Source: an uncultured Pseudomonadales bacterium (GTDB lineage Bacteria; Pseudomonadota; Gammaproteobacteria; Pseudomonadales; Azotimanducaceae). Taken from it: a DNA stretch of 64,000 nt. Made by a program: the position numbers and the translations under genes. The notes beneath the pieces are model-generated. The model was not told the DNA's origin and did not search any database. It saw only the letters and a program-made list of their open reading frames with translations. The stretch covers positions 1-64,000 of the forward strand of contig CAJJAX010000010.1 of NCBI GenBank assembly GCA_905182155.1, given 5' to 3'. This document shows positions 27,743-38,682 of the stretch, one piece after another (positions within the stretch are counted from its first letter, which is position 1; each line of letters begins with the position of its first letter).

Positions 27743-28156
27743 ATGCTACAGCCTAAGAGAACAAAGTTTCGGAAACAGCATAAAGGGTCTAATCGTGGGC
27801 TAGCCCATCGCGGCAGCACGGTCAGCTTCGGTGAGTTTGCACTGAAAGCGGTTGGCCGTGGTCGTATGACGGCCCGTCAGATTGAGTCGGCGCGTCGTGC
27901 CATGACTCGCCGGGTGCGTCGAGGTGGTCAGATATGGATTCGAGTGTTTCCAGACAAGCCCATAACTCAAAAGCCGCTTGAAGTCAGGCAGGGTAAGGGT
28001 AAGGGAAACGTGGAATATTGGGTTGCGCAGATTAAGCCAGGAAAGGTGCTCTATGAGATGGAGGGCGTTACTGAGGAAGTTGCACGAGATGCCTTTCGTT
28101 TGGCAGCGGCAAAGCTTCCGTTTCAAACGACGTTTGTTAAACGCGTGATTATGTAA
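27743..28156 (+). CDS. rplP: 50S ribosomal protein L16
   Basis: [75 protein letters not shown]. Confidence 0.97.
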   Translation: MLQPKRTKFRKQHKGSNRGLAHRGSTVSFGEFALKAVGRGRMTARQIESARRAMTRRVRRGGQIWIRVFPDKPITQKPLEVRQGKGKGNVEYWVAQIKPGKVLYEMEGVTEEVARDAFRLAAAKLPFQTTFVKRVIM

Positions 28157-28169
28157 TCGGGAGAGAGTG

Positions 28170-28364
28170 ATGATTGATGTAAAAGAATTGCGATCAAAGA
28201 CGCCTGCGGAAGTACAAGACGTATTGGTCGGTCTGGCTAAAGAGCAGTTTGGTTTAAGAATGCAGAAATCAATCGGTCAGCTGACCCAGACGCATCTGTT
28301 GAAACGGGTGAGTCGCGACATTGCTCGGGTTAAGACGGTGATGGGGCAGTCGAAGGACACCTAA
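28170..28364 (+). CDS. rpmC: 50S ribosomal protein L29
   Basis: KELRSKTPAEVQDVLVGLAKEQFGLRMQKSIGQLTQTHLLKRVSRDIARVKTV. Confidence 0.94.
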   Translation: MIDVKELRSKTPAEVQDVLVGLAKEQFGLRMQKSIGQLTQTHLLKRVSRDIARVKTVMGQSKDT

Positions 28365-28454
28365 CTGCAGCTGGTTGATGACCGCGCCATTGAGGCGAGT
28401 AGAGATTAAGCGCTGGGCAAATGGCGCAGCATTAAAGAAATAGGACTGATAGTC

Positions 28455-28721
28455 ATGAGCGGTGAACAGAATTTAGCAAGAAATGTAAGCGGTACGGTTG
28501 TCAGCAATAAGATGGACAAAAGTATTACGGTGATGGTTGAACGCAGGATTAAGCATCCAATTTACGGTAAGTATATCAAGCGGTCAAAAAAAATCATGGC
28601 GCACGATCCAGAAAACCAGTGTCAACCGGGTGACGCGGTGACCATTCAGGAGTCGAGACCCATTTCAAAGAGTAAAACCTGGATGCTGACGTCGATCGAC
28701 AAGCGGGCAGTAGAAATTTAA
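28455..28721 (+). CDS. rpsQ: 30S ribosomal protein S17
   Basis: [66 protein letters not shown]. Confidence 0.97.
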   Translation: MSGEQNLARNVSGTVVSNKMDKSITVMVERRIKHPIYGKYIKRSKKIMAHDPENQCQPGDAVTIQESRPISKSKTWMLTSIDKRAVEI

Positions 28722-28735
28722 AACGGCATAGATCT

Positions 28736-28751
28736 GGCAAGTGTGCTTGCC
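28736..28751 (+). promoter_or_regulatory. Hairpin between rpsQ and rplN (S10/spc boundary)
   Basis: GGCAAG-TGTG-CTTGCC perfect inverted repeat. Confidence 0.4.
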
Positions 28752-28768
28752 TTAGTGGAGTTTAAAGC

Positions 28769-29137
28769 ATGATTCAAGTGCAATCGTATCTAGATATCGC
28801 CGACAACAGCGGCGCACGCCGGGTGATGTGTATTAAGGTGCTGGGCGGATCCAAGCGTCGGTATGCTGGGATCGGTGATGTTATCAAGGTCACGGTTAAA
28901 GAGGCAATTCCTCGCGGTCGTGTGAAGAAGGGGCAGGTGCTGGACGCCGTTGTGGTTCGCACAAGAAAGGGTGTCCGGCGGTCAGACGGGTCATTGATCC
29001 GCTTTGATGGTAATGCTGCAGTTTTATTGAATGCCAATAAGCAGCCCATTGGTACTCGAATTTTTGGACCAGTGACTCGGGAGCTTAGGAACGAGAAGTT
29101 CATGCGGATTGTTTCTCTGGCACCAGAAGTTTTATAA
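28769..29137 (+). CDS. rplN: 50S ribosomal protein L14
   Basis: [55 protein letters not shown]. Confidence 0.98.
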   Translation: MIQVQSYLDIADNSGARRVMCIKVLGGSKRRYAGIGDVIKVTVKEAIPRGRVKKGQVLDAVVVRTRKGVRRSDGSLIRFDGNAAVLLNANKQPIGTRIFGPVTRELRNEKFMRIVSLAPEVL

Positions 29138-29149
29138 GAGATCGGATTG

Positions 29150-29466
29150 ATGAAAAAGTTGAAGAAAAACTATGGACGTCGTTCTTACTGGAAAAGATAA
29201 AGGTAAACACTGGCTCTGTAACCTAATTGTTAAATAATGGTAGATGTTATGTTTCAGGTGTTCAAATGGTTAAGCGTCACACCAAGGGGAATCCCCAGGC
29301 GGGTCAACCCGGTGGCATCATAGAGAAAGAAGCGCCGATCCAGATATCGAACGTTGCTATTTTTAATCGGGCCACGAGCAAGCCGGATAGGGTTGGATTC
29401 AAAACCCTAGAAGACGGTAAGCAGGTTCGGATATTTAAGTCCACTGGCGAGCAGATAGACGACTAA
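29150..29466 (+). CDS. rplX: 50S ribosomal protein L24, N-terminal half frameshifted
   Basis: [66 protein letters not shown]; upstream [10 protein letters not shown] in another frame. Confidence 0.93.
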
Positions 29467-29470
29467 GATT

Positions 29471-30015
29471 ATGACAAATTTAAAAAAGATATATGACGAA
29501 GAAATCAAGCCTCGCTTAAAAGAAGAGCTGGGTTTGGCGAACGTGATGCAGGTCCCGAGGATCACGCAAAGTGGTGTTAAACATGGGTCTGGGTGAAGCC
29601 GTAACGGATAAAAAGGTACTCGAGAGTGCCGCCGAGGACTTGACTAAGATTTCTGGTCAAAAAGTCGTCGTCACTAAAGCACGCAAGTCTATCGCTGGAT
29701 TCAAAATCCGTGAAGGCTGGCCTGTTGGTCTCAAGGTTACGTTGCGCGGTGAGCGCATGTACGAATTCCTTGAGCGCTTAGTCGACATCGCTATCCCGCG
29801 TATTCGTGACTTCCGTGGCCTAAGCCCGAAAGCGTTCGATGGCCGTGGCAACTTCGCGATGGGTGTGACTGAGCAGATCATTTTCCCAGAAATTGACTAT
29901 GACAAGATTGACGCTCTGCGCGGTCTCGACATTACGATTACAACGACAGCCTGCGACGGATGACGAAGGCCGTGCGTTACTTAGGGCCTTTAATTTTCCG
30001 TTGCGCGAAGCCTAG
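29471..30015 (+). CDS. rplE: 50S ribosomal protein L5, frameshifts near 29565 and 29950
   Basis: [111 protein letters not shown]. Confidence 0.95.
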
Positions 30016-30058
30016 ACAAAACGCGTTTAACAGAATTCAACAGTTAAGGATCTGCGAC

Positions 30059-30364
30059 ATGGCTAAGAAATCAATGATCAATCGCGAGAAGAAGCGCGAG
30101 AAGACAGTGCAAAAGTTTGCTGCTAAGCGAGCGGTTTTAAAAGCTCAAATTAAGGACTTAAACCTGTCCGATGATGAGCGCTGGGCTGCACAGGTCAAGT
30201 TCCAGAAGCTGCCTCGAAATGCGAGTCCAACTCGGCAAGTCAGGCGTTGTGTGTTGACGGGTCGTCCCCATGCGGTTTATCGCCGATTTGGTTTGGCACG
30301 GCAGAAGTTGCGTGAGGCTGCGATGCGCGGTGATATTCCCGGGCTTGTGAAGTCAAGCTGGTAA
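30059..30364 (+). CDS. rpsN: 30S ribosomal protein S14
   Basis: [29 protein letters not shown]...[49 protein letters not shown]. Confidence 0.97.
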   Translation: MAKKSMINREKKREKTVQKFAAKRAVLKAQIKDLNLSDDERWAAQVKFQKLPRNASPTRQVRRCVLTGRPHAVYRRFGLARQKLREAAMRGDIPGLVKSSW

Positions 30365-30380
30365 TTAGGAGAGACAGAAT

Positions 30381-30779
30381 ATGACAATGCAAGACCCATT
30401 AGCGGATATGTTGACCCGTGTGCGAAATGCGCAAGCGGCGAAGCATCCGGACGTTGCAATGCCAGCCTCTGGCACAAAAACCGAGATTGCTCGAGTGCTG
30501 AAGGAAGAGGGCTACATCGTAGATTATAGCCAGGGTGTAGATGCTGCCGGTAAGCCGAGCTTAAACATCGTTCTCAAATATCATGATGGCAAGGCTGTAA
30601 TCGAGAAGATCGATCGACTGAGCCGTCCCGGACTTCGAATTTATAAGAACAAGCAACAGATTCCGACCATTCAGTCTGGCCTGGGTGTTGTGATTTTGTC
30701 GACGAATAAAGGGGTTATGACGGATCGGGCAGCGCGTGCTGCAGGCGTTGGTGGCGAGCTTCTTTGCTCAGTTTTCTGA
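30381..30779 (+). CDS. rpsH: 30S ribosomal protein S8
   Basis: [49 protein letters not shown]. Confidence 0.97.
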   Translation: MTMQDPLADMLTRVRNAQAAKHPDVAMPASGTKTEIARVLKEEGYIVDYSQGVDAAGKPSLNIVLKYHDGKAVIEKIDRLSRPGLRIYKNKQQIPTIQSGLGVVILSTNKGVMTDRAARAAGVGGELLCSVF

Positions 30780-30806
30780 TAAGACAGTCTTTAAAGGTTA
30801 ATTTTA

Positions 30807-31338
30807 ATGTCAAGAATAGCAAATAACCCGGTACCAGTGCCCAACGGCGTTGAAGTAACGATTGATGGGCCTGACCTGAATGTCAAAGGTGCTAAAGGCG
30901 CGTTGCAGTTGACGCTGCATTCTTTGGTGACCATCGCTCGAGAAGACGATTTGTTGTTGCTCAAAGCTGTGGGACCGACCCAGCAGGCGACGGCCCTTGC
31001 AGGGACGTTCCGGTCGCTGATTAGCAATATGGTTCAAGGGGTCAGCGAAGGCTTTCAAAAACAGTTGGAACTTCAGGGCGTGGGTTACAGAGCCCAGTCC
31101 CAGGGTGCGAAACTGAACCTAACCCTTGGGTTTTCCCACCCGGTTGTCTACGACGTGCCTGAGGGGATCGAAATTGAAACGCCAACCCAGACGCAGATTA
31201 TCGTCAGGGGCGTGGATAAGCAGAAGGTTGGTCAGGTTTCTGCAGAAATTAGAGCGTTTCGCCCACCTGAGCCTTACAAAGGTAAAGGGATTAGAGAAAA
31301 AGGAATTCGTAAGACGCAAAGAAGCTAAGAAAAAGTAA
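30807..31338 (+). CDS. rplF: 50S ribosomal protein L6, frameshift near the C terminus (about 31290-31300)
   Basis: MSRIANNPVPVPNGVEVTIDGPDLNVKGAKGALQ...; adjacent frame ends EKKEFVRRKEAKKK. Confidence 0.95.
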
Positions 31339-31395
31339 ACCTTAGCCGAATAGCAATAAAGACGAATTAAGCGTCTTGTCAGGAGACAAATCGAG

Positions 31396-31746
31396 ATGAA
31401 AAGTAAGCGGGATGCTCGTTTAAAAAGAGCACGTAAGAGTCGATCTAAAATCCGGGAACTACTGGTTCCGAGGCTTTGTGTTTATCGGTCACCTCGGCAT
31501 ACCTATGCTCAGATTATTTCTGAAGACGGTGCGCAGGTGAAGGTCGCAGCCTCGACGCTCGAGAGCGCACTTCGGGATGGGCCGACCGGCAATATCGAAG
31601 GCGCAGCGAAGGTTGGTGCCTTGATCGCCGAGCGAGCAAAAGCAGCTGGATTCGAAAGGGTGGCCTTTGATCGCTCTGGGTATAAGTATCACGGCCGGAT
31701 TAAAGCATTAGCAGATGCAGCCCGCGAAGGCGGCCTGCAGTTTTAG
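31396..31746 (+). CDS. rplR: 50S ribosomal protein L18
   Basis: [51 protein letters not shown]...[26 protein letters not shown]. Confidence 0.97.
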   Translation: MKSKRDARLKRARKSRSKIRELLVPRLCVYRSPRHTYAQIISEDGAQVKVAASTLESALRDGPTGNIEGAAKVGALIAERAKAAGFERVAFDRSGYKYHGRIKALADAAREGGLQF

Positions 31747-31768
31747 GCTGGGTAGTTGAGGATTAATA

Positions 31769-32267
31769 ATGGCGTATAACGACAAAGAAAACGAAGAAGG
31801 TATCCAGGAAAAGCTTGTACAAGTTAACCGGGTTGCCAAAGTTGTTAAAGGCGGCCGAATTTTTGGTTTCACCGCACTGACGGTTGTTGGAGATGGTAAA
31901 GGCCGAGTAGGTTACGGTCGCGGCAAGGCACGTGAAGTGCCATTGGCCATACAGAAAGCGATGGAAGCAGCACGCCGCAATATGATCGATGTCGATCTAA
32001 GTGGCACAACCATCCAATATCCAATTAAAGTTTGGAGGAGCACGTGTTTTTTTGAAGCCAGCCTCTGAAGGTACCGGGATCATTGCGGGTAAAACAATGC
32101 GGGCAGTGCTTGAGGTTGCCGGTGTCCGAAACGTTTTGGCAAAGTGCTACGGTTCAACGACGCCGGTGAATGTAATTCGGGCGACGTTTAAGGGCCTGCA
32201 AAATATGCGTTCACCAGAGTCTATCGCGGATAAGCGTGGGCTCTCAGTAGAAGAGATTCTGGGGTAG
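31769..32267 (+). CDS. rpsE: 30S ribosomal protein S5, one frameshift near 32029
   Basis: [95 protein letters not shown]. Confidence 0.96.
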
Positions 32268-32273
32268 ATCATC

Positions 32274-32465
32274 ATGGAAAAGAAGACAGTCACAGTCACG
32301 CTAACAAAGAGCGTTCATGGCCGACTTAAGTCACACAAAGCCTGTGTTGCGGGCTTAGGGCTGCGTAGGATCCGGCATTCCGTGGTTGTAGAAGATACAC
32401 CGTCGGTCAGAGGCATGATCAACAAAGTGGCCTACATGGTTTCTGTAGAAGAAAACAAGGCGTAA
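32274..32465 (+). CDS. rpmD: 50S ribosomal protein L30
   Basis: [52 protein letters not shown]. Confidence 0.96.
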   Translation: MEKKTVTVTLTKSVHGRLKSHKACVAGLGLRRIRHSVVVEDTPSVRGMINKVAYMVSVEENKA

Positions 32466-32478
32466 GGAGACAATCGAC

Positions 32479-32913
32479 ATGCGTTTAAATTCGATATCGG
32501 GTGCGCCAGGCAGTCGACAAGCAAAGAAAAGAGTTGGCCGAGGCATTGGTAGTGGTCTGGGTAAGACAGCCGGCCGTGGTCATAAAGGTCAGAAGTCGCG
32601 CTCAGGTGGCAAGGTTCGTCCAGGGTTTGAAGGCGGACAACAGCCCTTGCAAATGCGGCTTCCGAAATTCGGTTTCACGACGGAAAAGAGTCGGATCACG
32701 GGTGAGGTGACCCTGTCGGAAGTGGCTGCGGCTAATGCTGATGTCGTGACCCTTGAGGTGCTCCGACAAGCCGATATGATCAATGGTAATACCAAGCGGG
32801 TGAAAGTGATCTTGTCCGGCAAGATTGAAAGAGCCGTAACGATTCAAGGGCTGCGCGTGACCAAAGGCGCTCGCGCTGCAATCGAAGCCGCCGGTGGAAC
32901 AATACAAGACTGA
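32479..32913 (+). CDS. rplO: 50S ribosomal protein L15
   Basis: [66 protein letters not shown]. Confidence 0.97.
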   Translation: MRLNSISGAPGSRQAKKRVGRGIGSGLGKTAGRGHKGQKSRSGGKVRPGFEGGQQPLQMRLPKFGFTTEKSRITGEVTLSEVAAANADVVTLEVLRQADMINGNTKRVKVILSGKIERAVTIQGLRVTKGARAAIEAAGGTIQD

Positions 32914-32927
32914 ACTGAACAGGGTGC

Positions 32928-32962
32928 AAGTCCTTGCAGCGGATTAGGCAGCAAGGGCTTTT
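32928..32962 (+). terminator. Candidate intra-operon attenuator between rplO and secY
   Basis: AAGTCCTTGC-13 nt loop-GCAAGGGCTT followed by a short T run, 10-bp stem with one G-U pair. Confidence 0.4.
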
Positions 32963-32992
32963 GATAAATTTTAGCGGGTCAAGGATTAAGAA

Positions 32993-34318
32993 ATGACGAG
33001 TGCACTAGCACAGGGCAAAGCAATGGCATCTGGAGGCGGGTTATCTGAACTACGCAGCCGACTGCTGTTCGTGCTGATTGCAATCGTTGTCTATCGCATT
33101 GGCAGTCATATCCCGGTGCCAGGTATTGATCCAGATCGATTGCAGCTTTTGTTTAACCAAAATCAAGGTGGCATTCTCGATTTGGTGAACATGTTTGGTG
33201 GCGGCGCGCTTGAACGCATGAGCATCTTTGCGTTGGGTATCATGCCTTACATCTCAGCAAGCATTATCACGCAGCTTTTGGTTGCGACAACGCCATCACT
33301 GCAGCAATTGCGCAAGGAAGGCGAGGCCGGTCGTAAGAAGATCGCTCAGTACACCCGGTATGGCACCTTAGGGTTAGCTTTAGTGCAGGGTATGGCGATG
33401 AGTAGCGGGCTGGTTTCTCAAGGCTTGTCTTACACCGGTAGCTTTATGTTCCATTTTGTCGCCGTGGCGACACTGGTGACAGGTGCGATGTTTATTATGT
33501 GGCTGGGCGAGCAGGTGACCGAACGCGGTATCGGCAACGGCATATCAATCATCATTTTCACGGGCATTGTCTCTGGGTTTCCAGGTGCGATCGGTCAGTC
33601 TTTCGAACAAGCGCGGCAAGGTGAAATTCAAATTCTTGCGCTGCTCGGTATTGCGGTACTCGCAATCGTGATCGTGGCCGGTGTGGTTTACGTCGAGCGT
33701 GGCCAAAGACGAATCACAATTAATTATGCTCGGCGGCAGCAGGGTAAGCGCATGTACCAAGCGCAAAGCTCTCACCTGCCGCTTAAAGTGAATATGGCAG
33801 GGGTCATTCCTGCGATTTTCGCCAGCAGCCTATTGTTGTTTCCAGCCTCGCTAGGACAGTGGTTCGGTCAGACACCTGGAATGGAATGGTTGCAGGAGTT
33901 AAGTCTTCAAATTGCGCCAGGACAGCCGTTAAACATTATATTGTTCTCTATCGGAATCATTTTCTTTTGTTTCTGGTACACAGCAATCATGTTTAATCCG
34001 AAGGAAGTCGCGGAGAATTTAAAGAAGTCGGGAGCGTTTATACCTGGATATCGACCAGGCGACCAAACGGCTAAGTATATAGACACGATTTTGACGAGGC
34101 TTACATTGTTTGGCTCGTTGTATATGACAGCAGTATGTCTGCTGCCACAGATTTTAGTTGTACAGTTTAATATTACGTTTCAGTTAGGCGGCACGGCGCT
34201 CCTGATTGTTGTAGTGGTTATCATGGATTTTATGGCTCAGGTTCAATCACATATGATGTCGAGTCAATATTCATCCTTAATGAAAAAATCAAATCTTCAA
34301 AACTTTGGACGGCGCTAG
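32993..34318 (+). CDS. secY: Preprotein translocase subunit SecY
   Basis: Intact 441 aa: [27 protein letters not shown]...[26 protein letters not shown]. Confidence 0.97.
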   Translation: MTSALAQGKAMASGGGLSELRSRLLFVLIAIVVYRIGSHIPVPGIDPDRLQLLFNQNQGGILDLVNMFGGGALERMSIFALGIMPYISASIITQLLVATTPSLQQLRKEGEAGRKKIAQYTRYGTLGLALVQGMAMSSGLVSQGLSYTGSFMFHFVAVATLVTGAMFIMWLGEQVTERGIGNGISIIIFTGIVSGFPGAIGQSFEQARQGEIQILALLGIAVLAIVIVAGVVYVERGQRRITINYARRQQGKRMYQAQSSHLPLKVNMAGVIPAIFASSLLLFPASLGQWFGQTPGMEWLQELSLQIAPGQPLNIILFSIGIIFFCFWYTAIMFNPKEVAENLKKSGAFIPGYRPGDQTAKYIDTILTRLTLFGSLYMTAVCLLPQILVVQFNITFQLGGTALLIVVVVIMDFMAQVQSHMMSSQYSSLMKKSNLQNFGRR

Positions 34319-34329
34319 GAGTTAGGTCA

Positions 34330-34437
34330 ATGAAAGTAAGAGCTTCAGTAAAAAAGAGAAGTGCAGATTGTAAAATCGTACGTAGAAAAGGTAGATTATA
34401 TGTGATTAATAAAAAACATAAACAACGCCAAGGATAA
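34330..34437 (+). CDS. rpmJ: 50S ribosomal protein L36, atypical (lacks most zinc-ribbon cysteines)
   Basis: [35 protein letters not shown]; position between secY and rpsM; too short for the ORF track. Confidence 0.88.
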   Translation: MKVRASVKKRSADCKIVRRKGRLYVINKKHKQRQG

Positions 34438-34468
34438 CCGCGGTGATTAAGGTGGACAGGAGCAACGC

Positions 34469-34825
34469 ATGGCTCGTTTAGCTGGAATTAATATTCCTGA
34501 CGATAAGCACACAGAAATCTCGTTGACGTACATTTACGGGATTGGTCGTACAACTGCGAAAGCGTTGTGCGAGAGGACCGGAATTAGCGGCAATGCAAAG
34601 GTCGGAGCGTTGACCGAAGGCGAGCTCGATGATCTACGAGGCGAGATCAGTAAGTTGAGCGTCGAGGGCGATCTACGACGTCAAGTGCAACTGAACATCA
34701 AACGTCTTTTGGACTTAGGCTGTAACCGAGGCATCCGGCATCGACGGAGCTTGCCAGTGAGAGGTCAGCGTACCAAGACCAACGCACGAACGCGTAAGGG
34801 TCCTAAGCGTCCCGTTCGGAAGTAG
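34469..34825 (+). CDS. rpsM: 30S ribosomal protein S13
   Basis: [39 protein letters not shown]...[31 protein letters not shown]. Confidence 0.98.
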   Translation: MARLAGINIPDDKHTEISLTYIYGIGRTTAKALCERTGISGNAKVGALTEGELDDLRGEISKLSVEGDLRRQVQLNIKRLLDLGCNRGIRHRRSLPVRGQRTKTNARTRKGPKRPVRK

Positions 34826-34874
34826 CGTTAAGACACCCCCCTTAAAAATAGTTTTAGTAAAGTAGGAACACATT

Positions 34875-35276
34875 ATGTCTGATACACAAAGCCAGCAGGC
34901 GCCGGTAGCCCGGAAAAAAGGTAAGCGTCAGATCGCAGATGGATTGGCTCATATCCACGCATCTTTTAATAACACGATTGTGACGATTACTGACCGACAG
35001 GGCGGCGCTCTATCATGGGCAACAGCCGGTGGGTCTGGATTTAGAGGCGCTCGTAAGAGTACGCCATTTGCAGCTCAGGTCGCCGCCGAACGTGCCGGCA
35101 ATGCAGCGCTGGAATATGGCATTCAAAACCTAGAGGTTTTTGTTAAAGGACCCGGTCCAGGGCGTGAGGCCGCAGTCAGAGCACTTAATTCTGTGGGCTA
35201 CCGAATAACCAATATTACTGATGTGACACCGATTCCGCATAACGGATGTCGACCCCCTAAAAAGCGTCGGGTATAA
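34875..35276 (+). CDS. rpsK: 30S ribosomal protein S11
   Basis: [53 protein letters not shown]. Confidence 0.98.
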   Translation: MSDTQSQQAPVARKKGKRQIADGLAHIHASFNNTIVTITDRQGGALSWATAGGSGFRGARKSTPFAAQVAAERAGNAALEYGIQNLEVFVKGPGPGREAAVRALNSVGYRITNITDVTPIPHNGCRPPKKRRV

Positions 35277-35291
35277 AAGAGGAGATTGCCA

Positions 35292-35908
35292 ATGGCCAGA
35301 TATCTCGGCCCTAAGTTGAAGTTGTGTAGACGAGAAGGTACCGACCTTTTCCTTAAGAGTGGCGTTCGACCGATTGAGTCGAAGTGTCGAATGGAGACTG
35401 CGCCAGGAATGCACGGTCACCGTCGATCTCGCGCCACGGATTACGGTATTCAGTTACGTGAAAAGCAGAAGGTACGCCGAATTTATGGTGTGCTTGAAAA
35501 GCAATTCCGAAATTATTACAAAAAGGCTGATCGCCAGAAAGGCGCGACCGGTAGCAATCTACTTCTCTTGTTAGAGCGAAGATTAGATAACGTAGTTTAT
35601 CGAATGGGTTTCGGTTCTACTCGGGCGGAAGCACGCCAATTGGTATCACATAAATCAATTTTGGTTAACGGGCATGTAACAAACATCCCTTCTTACCAGG
35701 TTGAAGCGGGCGATACGATTGCGATTCGAGACAAATCAAAAAACCAACTCCGTATTCAAGGCGCGCTAGGTTTAGCTGCAAACAGAAGTATAGAGTGGGT
35801 TGACGTAAACTCGATCGTTTGGAAGGGGTTTTGAAGGCCTATCCTGAACGGGATGAGCTTCCATCAGAGATCAACGAAAATTTGATTGTTGAGCTTTACT
35901 CTAAGTAA
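35292..35908 (+). CDS. rpsD: 30S ribosomal protein S4, frameshift near 35810
   Basis: [72 protein letters not shown] in the adjacent frame to TAA at 35908. Confidence 0.96.
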
Positions 35909-35943
35909 GCGACTGAACTCAATTAAGAATAAAAGGTAAATTT

Positions 35944-36945
35944 ATGGCTCATTCGTCATTAGAATTTTTAACGCCAAAGCACATTCAGGTTGAACAACTG
36001 AGTGAGACAAAGGCGACTGTTGTATTGGAACCATTGGAGCGAGGCTTTGGCCATACTTTGGGTAATGCATTGCGCCGGATTTTGTTATCGAGCATGCCAG
36101 GCTGTGCGATTACAGAAGTTGAGATCGATGGTGTGTTGCATGAATACAGCGCGATCGAGGCCTTTGAAGAAGATGTCATCGAGATTTTGCTGAATTTGAA
36201 AGGTGTAGCTGTAAAGTTGAACACCGCGGATACGGCTGAATTGTCGCTCTCTAAGACCGGCCCAGGCGTTGTGACAGCTGGCGATTTTCAGCTTGATCAT
36301 GACGTTGAGATTGCCAATCCAGATCATGTTATTGCGACGCTCAATAGTGCGGGCAAGCTGAACCTGCGAGCAACCGTTGGGCGTGGCCGAGGGTACCAGC
36401 CCGCAGACACGGCAGTCAGCGAAGAAGATTCGGGGCGGATTATCGGCAGCCTATTGTTAGATGCCTCCTACAGTCCTGTGCGACGCGTGGCGTATAAAGT
36501 TGACAGTGCCCGTGTCGAGCAGCGAACCGATTTGGATAAGCTGATTATTGATCTTGAAACCAACGGTACGATTGACCCCGAAGAAGCGATTCGTCGGGCC
36601 GCCACCATTTTGCAACAGCAGGTGGCCGTTTTTGTTGATTTAGAGAGCAGTGATTCGCCTGAAGAGACGCAGGTTGAAGAGCAAATCGATCCGATTTTAT
36701 TAAGACCGGTTGACGATCTTGAACTGACCGTTCGTTCAGCGAACTGTCTGAAAGCCGAGAATATCTATTACATCGGGGATTTGATTCGTCGGACCGAAGT
36801 TGAACTATTGAAAACGCCCAATTTGGGTAAGAAATCGCTCACGGAAATCAAAGATGTTTTGGCATCTCGTGGATTGTCACTGGGTATGCGATTAGAGAAC
36901 TGGCCACCCATGAGTTTACGTGGTGACGATCGTTTGCTGGGTTAA
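35944..36945 (+). CDS. rpoA: RNA polymerase alpha subunit
   Basis: Intact 333 aa: [93 protein letters not shown]. Confidence 0.98.
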   Translation: MAHSSLEFLTPKHIQVEQLSETKATVVLEPLERGFGHTLGNALRRILLSSMPGCAITEVEIDGVLHEYSAIEAFEEDVIEILLNLKGVAVKLNTADTAELSLSKTGPGVVTAGDFQLDHDVEIANPDHVIATLNSAGKLNLRATVGRGRGYQPADTAVSEEDSGRIIGSLLLDASYSPVRRVAYKVDSARVEQRTDLDKLIIDLETNGTIDPEEAIRRAATILQQQVAVFVDLESSDSPEETQVEEQIDPILLRPVDDLELTVRSANCLKAENIYYIGDLIRRTEVELLKTPNLGKKSLTEIKDVLASRGLSLGMRLENWPPMSLRGDDRLLG

Positions 36946-36990
36946 ATCATCGGTCTGAACACGCCGAGCTAAGTTAGATTAGGAACTACC

Positions 36991-37389
36991 ATGCGTCATA
37001 GAAAAAGCGGAAAGCAACTCAACCGGAATGCCTCTCATCGAAAGGCAATGTTCAAAAATATGGCTTGCTCTCTTATGGAGCACGAAGTCATCAAGACAAC
37101 CGTGCCAAAAGCGAAGGAATTACGACGGTTTGCGGAGCCATTGATTACACTGGCGAAGCAAGACTCGGTCGCTAATCGTCGTTTGGCCTTTGCCAGAACG
37201 GGTGATAAAGCGGTTGTCGGTAAACTCTTTACCGATTTGGGACCACGTTTCCAAGATCGTCCAGGGGGCTACACGCGCATTTTGAAGGCCGGTTTTAGAG
37301 CGGGTGACAAAGCGCCGATGGCGTACGTCGAGCTGGTTGATCGAGAAATTCCAGATGAGGAAGATCTGGAAGCCGTAGAAGAAGCTTGA
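36991..37389 (+). CDS. rplQ: 50S ribosomal protein L17
   Basis: [56 protein letters not shown]. Confidence 0.98.
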   Translation: MRHRKSGKQLNRNASHRKAMFKNMACSLMEHEVIKTTVPKAKELRRFAEPLITLAKQDSVANRRLAFARTGDKAVVGKLFTDLGPRFQDRPGGYTRILKAGFRAGDKAPMAYVELVDREIPDEEDLEAVEEA

Positions 37390-37412
37390 TCTAGGGTCAG
37401 GTGAATAAAAAG

Positions 37413-37435
37413 GGGCCGGTTCATCCGGCCCTTTT
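37413..37435 (+). terminator. Rho-independent terminator after rplQ
   Basis: GGGCCGG-TTCAT-CCGGCCC-TTTT. Confidence 0.88.
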
Positions 37436-37495
37436 GCGTTTGGTTAGAGGTGTCATTCAACTGGATGCCCTGGCCTTAATAAAAGGACAACCAGC

Positions 37496-38677
37496 ATGAT
37501 CACAACCTTTTCGCCAACCCCAAGAACCTTAATGGGCCCGGGCCCATCGGATGTTCACCCTCGAATTTTGACGGCAATGGCCAAACCGACAATTGGCCAC
37601 TTGGATCCCGAGTTCATTCGATTAATGGACGAGATTAAGGTCATGTTGCAGGGGGTTTTTCAAACTCAGAATGCCTTGACCATCCCGTTATCGGCGCCGG
37701 GTAGCGCCGGCATGGAAGCGAGTTTTGTCAACCTTATTGAGCCAGGCGATAAGGTGATGATTCTACAGAACGGGGTTTTTGGCGGCCGAATGGCGGAAAA
37801 TGTTCGGCGCTTCGGTGGCGAATTGGTTTTGCTCGAAACTGAGTGGGGCCGTGCGATCGACCCCGAGCAGTTGCGTTCGGCGCTGCAGGCACACCCTGAT
37901 ACTAAAATCGTTGCCTTTGTTCACGCCGAGACCTCTACCGGTGTTAGATCGGATGCGAAAAGTCTATGTGAATTGGCGCAAGCGGCGGGTTGTTTGACGA
38001 TCGTCGATTGCGTGACGTCGTTGGTCGGTTGTGAGGTAGATGTTGACGGTTGGGGCGCTGATGTTGTTTATAGCGGGACACAAAAGTGCCTGTCCTGTGC
38101 GCCAGGACTCTCTCCCTTTACGATGTCAGAGCGCGCCGCTCAGCTGACCCAGAATCGGAAAACGCCCGTGCAGTCGTGGTTTCTAGATATGAACCTGGTT
38201 ATGGGGTATTGGGGATCAGGGTCCACACGAGCCTATCATCACACCGCGCCTGTTAATGCACTTTACGGGCTTCATGAAGCCCTGCTGATGGCAACTGAAG
38301 AGGGCTTAGCGCCTGCTTGGGCTCGCCATGCGTTAAACCATCAGGCACTCAAAGCCGGTCTTGAAGCAATGGGTCTTGCTTTTTATGTGCCGGAATCGGA
38401 ACGCTTGAATCAACTCAACTTGGTTGAGGTCCCGGCCGGCATTGATGAAGCCGCCATCCGTCGAGCGTTGCTGACGTCTTATAACTTAGAGATCGGGGCA
38501 GGCCTCGGGGTCCTTGCTGGAAAAGTATGGCGAATTGGTCTGATGGGATATGCCAGCCGTGCTGAAAATGTTTTGTTGTGCGTGTCGGCGCTTGAGGCGG
38601 TCTTGTCACAAAGTAACGCACCCATTCACCCCGGCCAGGCGATTGATGCGGTTCAAAGTGTCTACGCTGGCGCGTAA
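37496..38677 (+). CDS. Class V aminotransferase (alanine/serine--glyoxylate or serine--pyruvate type)
   Basis: LMGPGPSDVHPRILTAMAKPTIGHLDPEF; VHAETSTGVRSD; DCVTSLVG; YSGTQKCLSCAPGLSP (PLP lysine region). Confidence 0.85.
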   Translation: MITTFSPTPRTLMGPGPSDVHPRILTAMAKPTIGHLDPEFIRLMDEIKVMLQGVFQTQNALTIPLSAPGSAGMEASFVNLIEPGDKVMILQNGVFGGRMAENVRRFGGELVLLETEWGRAIDPEQLRSALQAHPDTKIVAFVHAETSTGVRSDAKSLCELAQAAGCLTIVDCVTSLVGCEVDVDGWGADVVYSGTQKCLSCAPGLSPFTMSERAAQLTQNRKTPVQSWFLDMNLVMGYWGSGSTRAYHHTAPVNALYGLHEALLMATEEGLAPAWARHALNHQALKAGLEAMGLAFYVPESERLNQLNLVEVPAGIDEAAIRRALLTSYNLEIGAGLGVLAGKVWRIGLMGYASRAENVLLCVSALEAVLSQSNAPIHPGQAIDAVQSVYAGA

Positions 38678-38682
38678 CCGGC

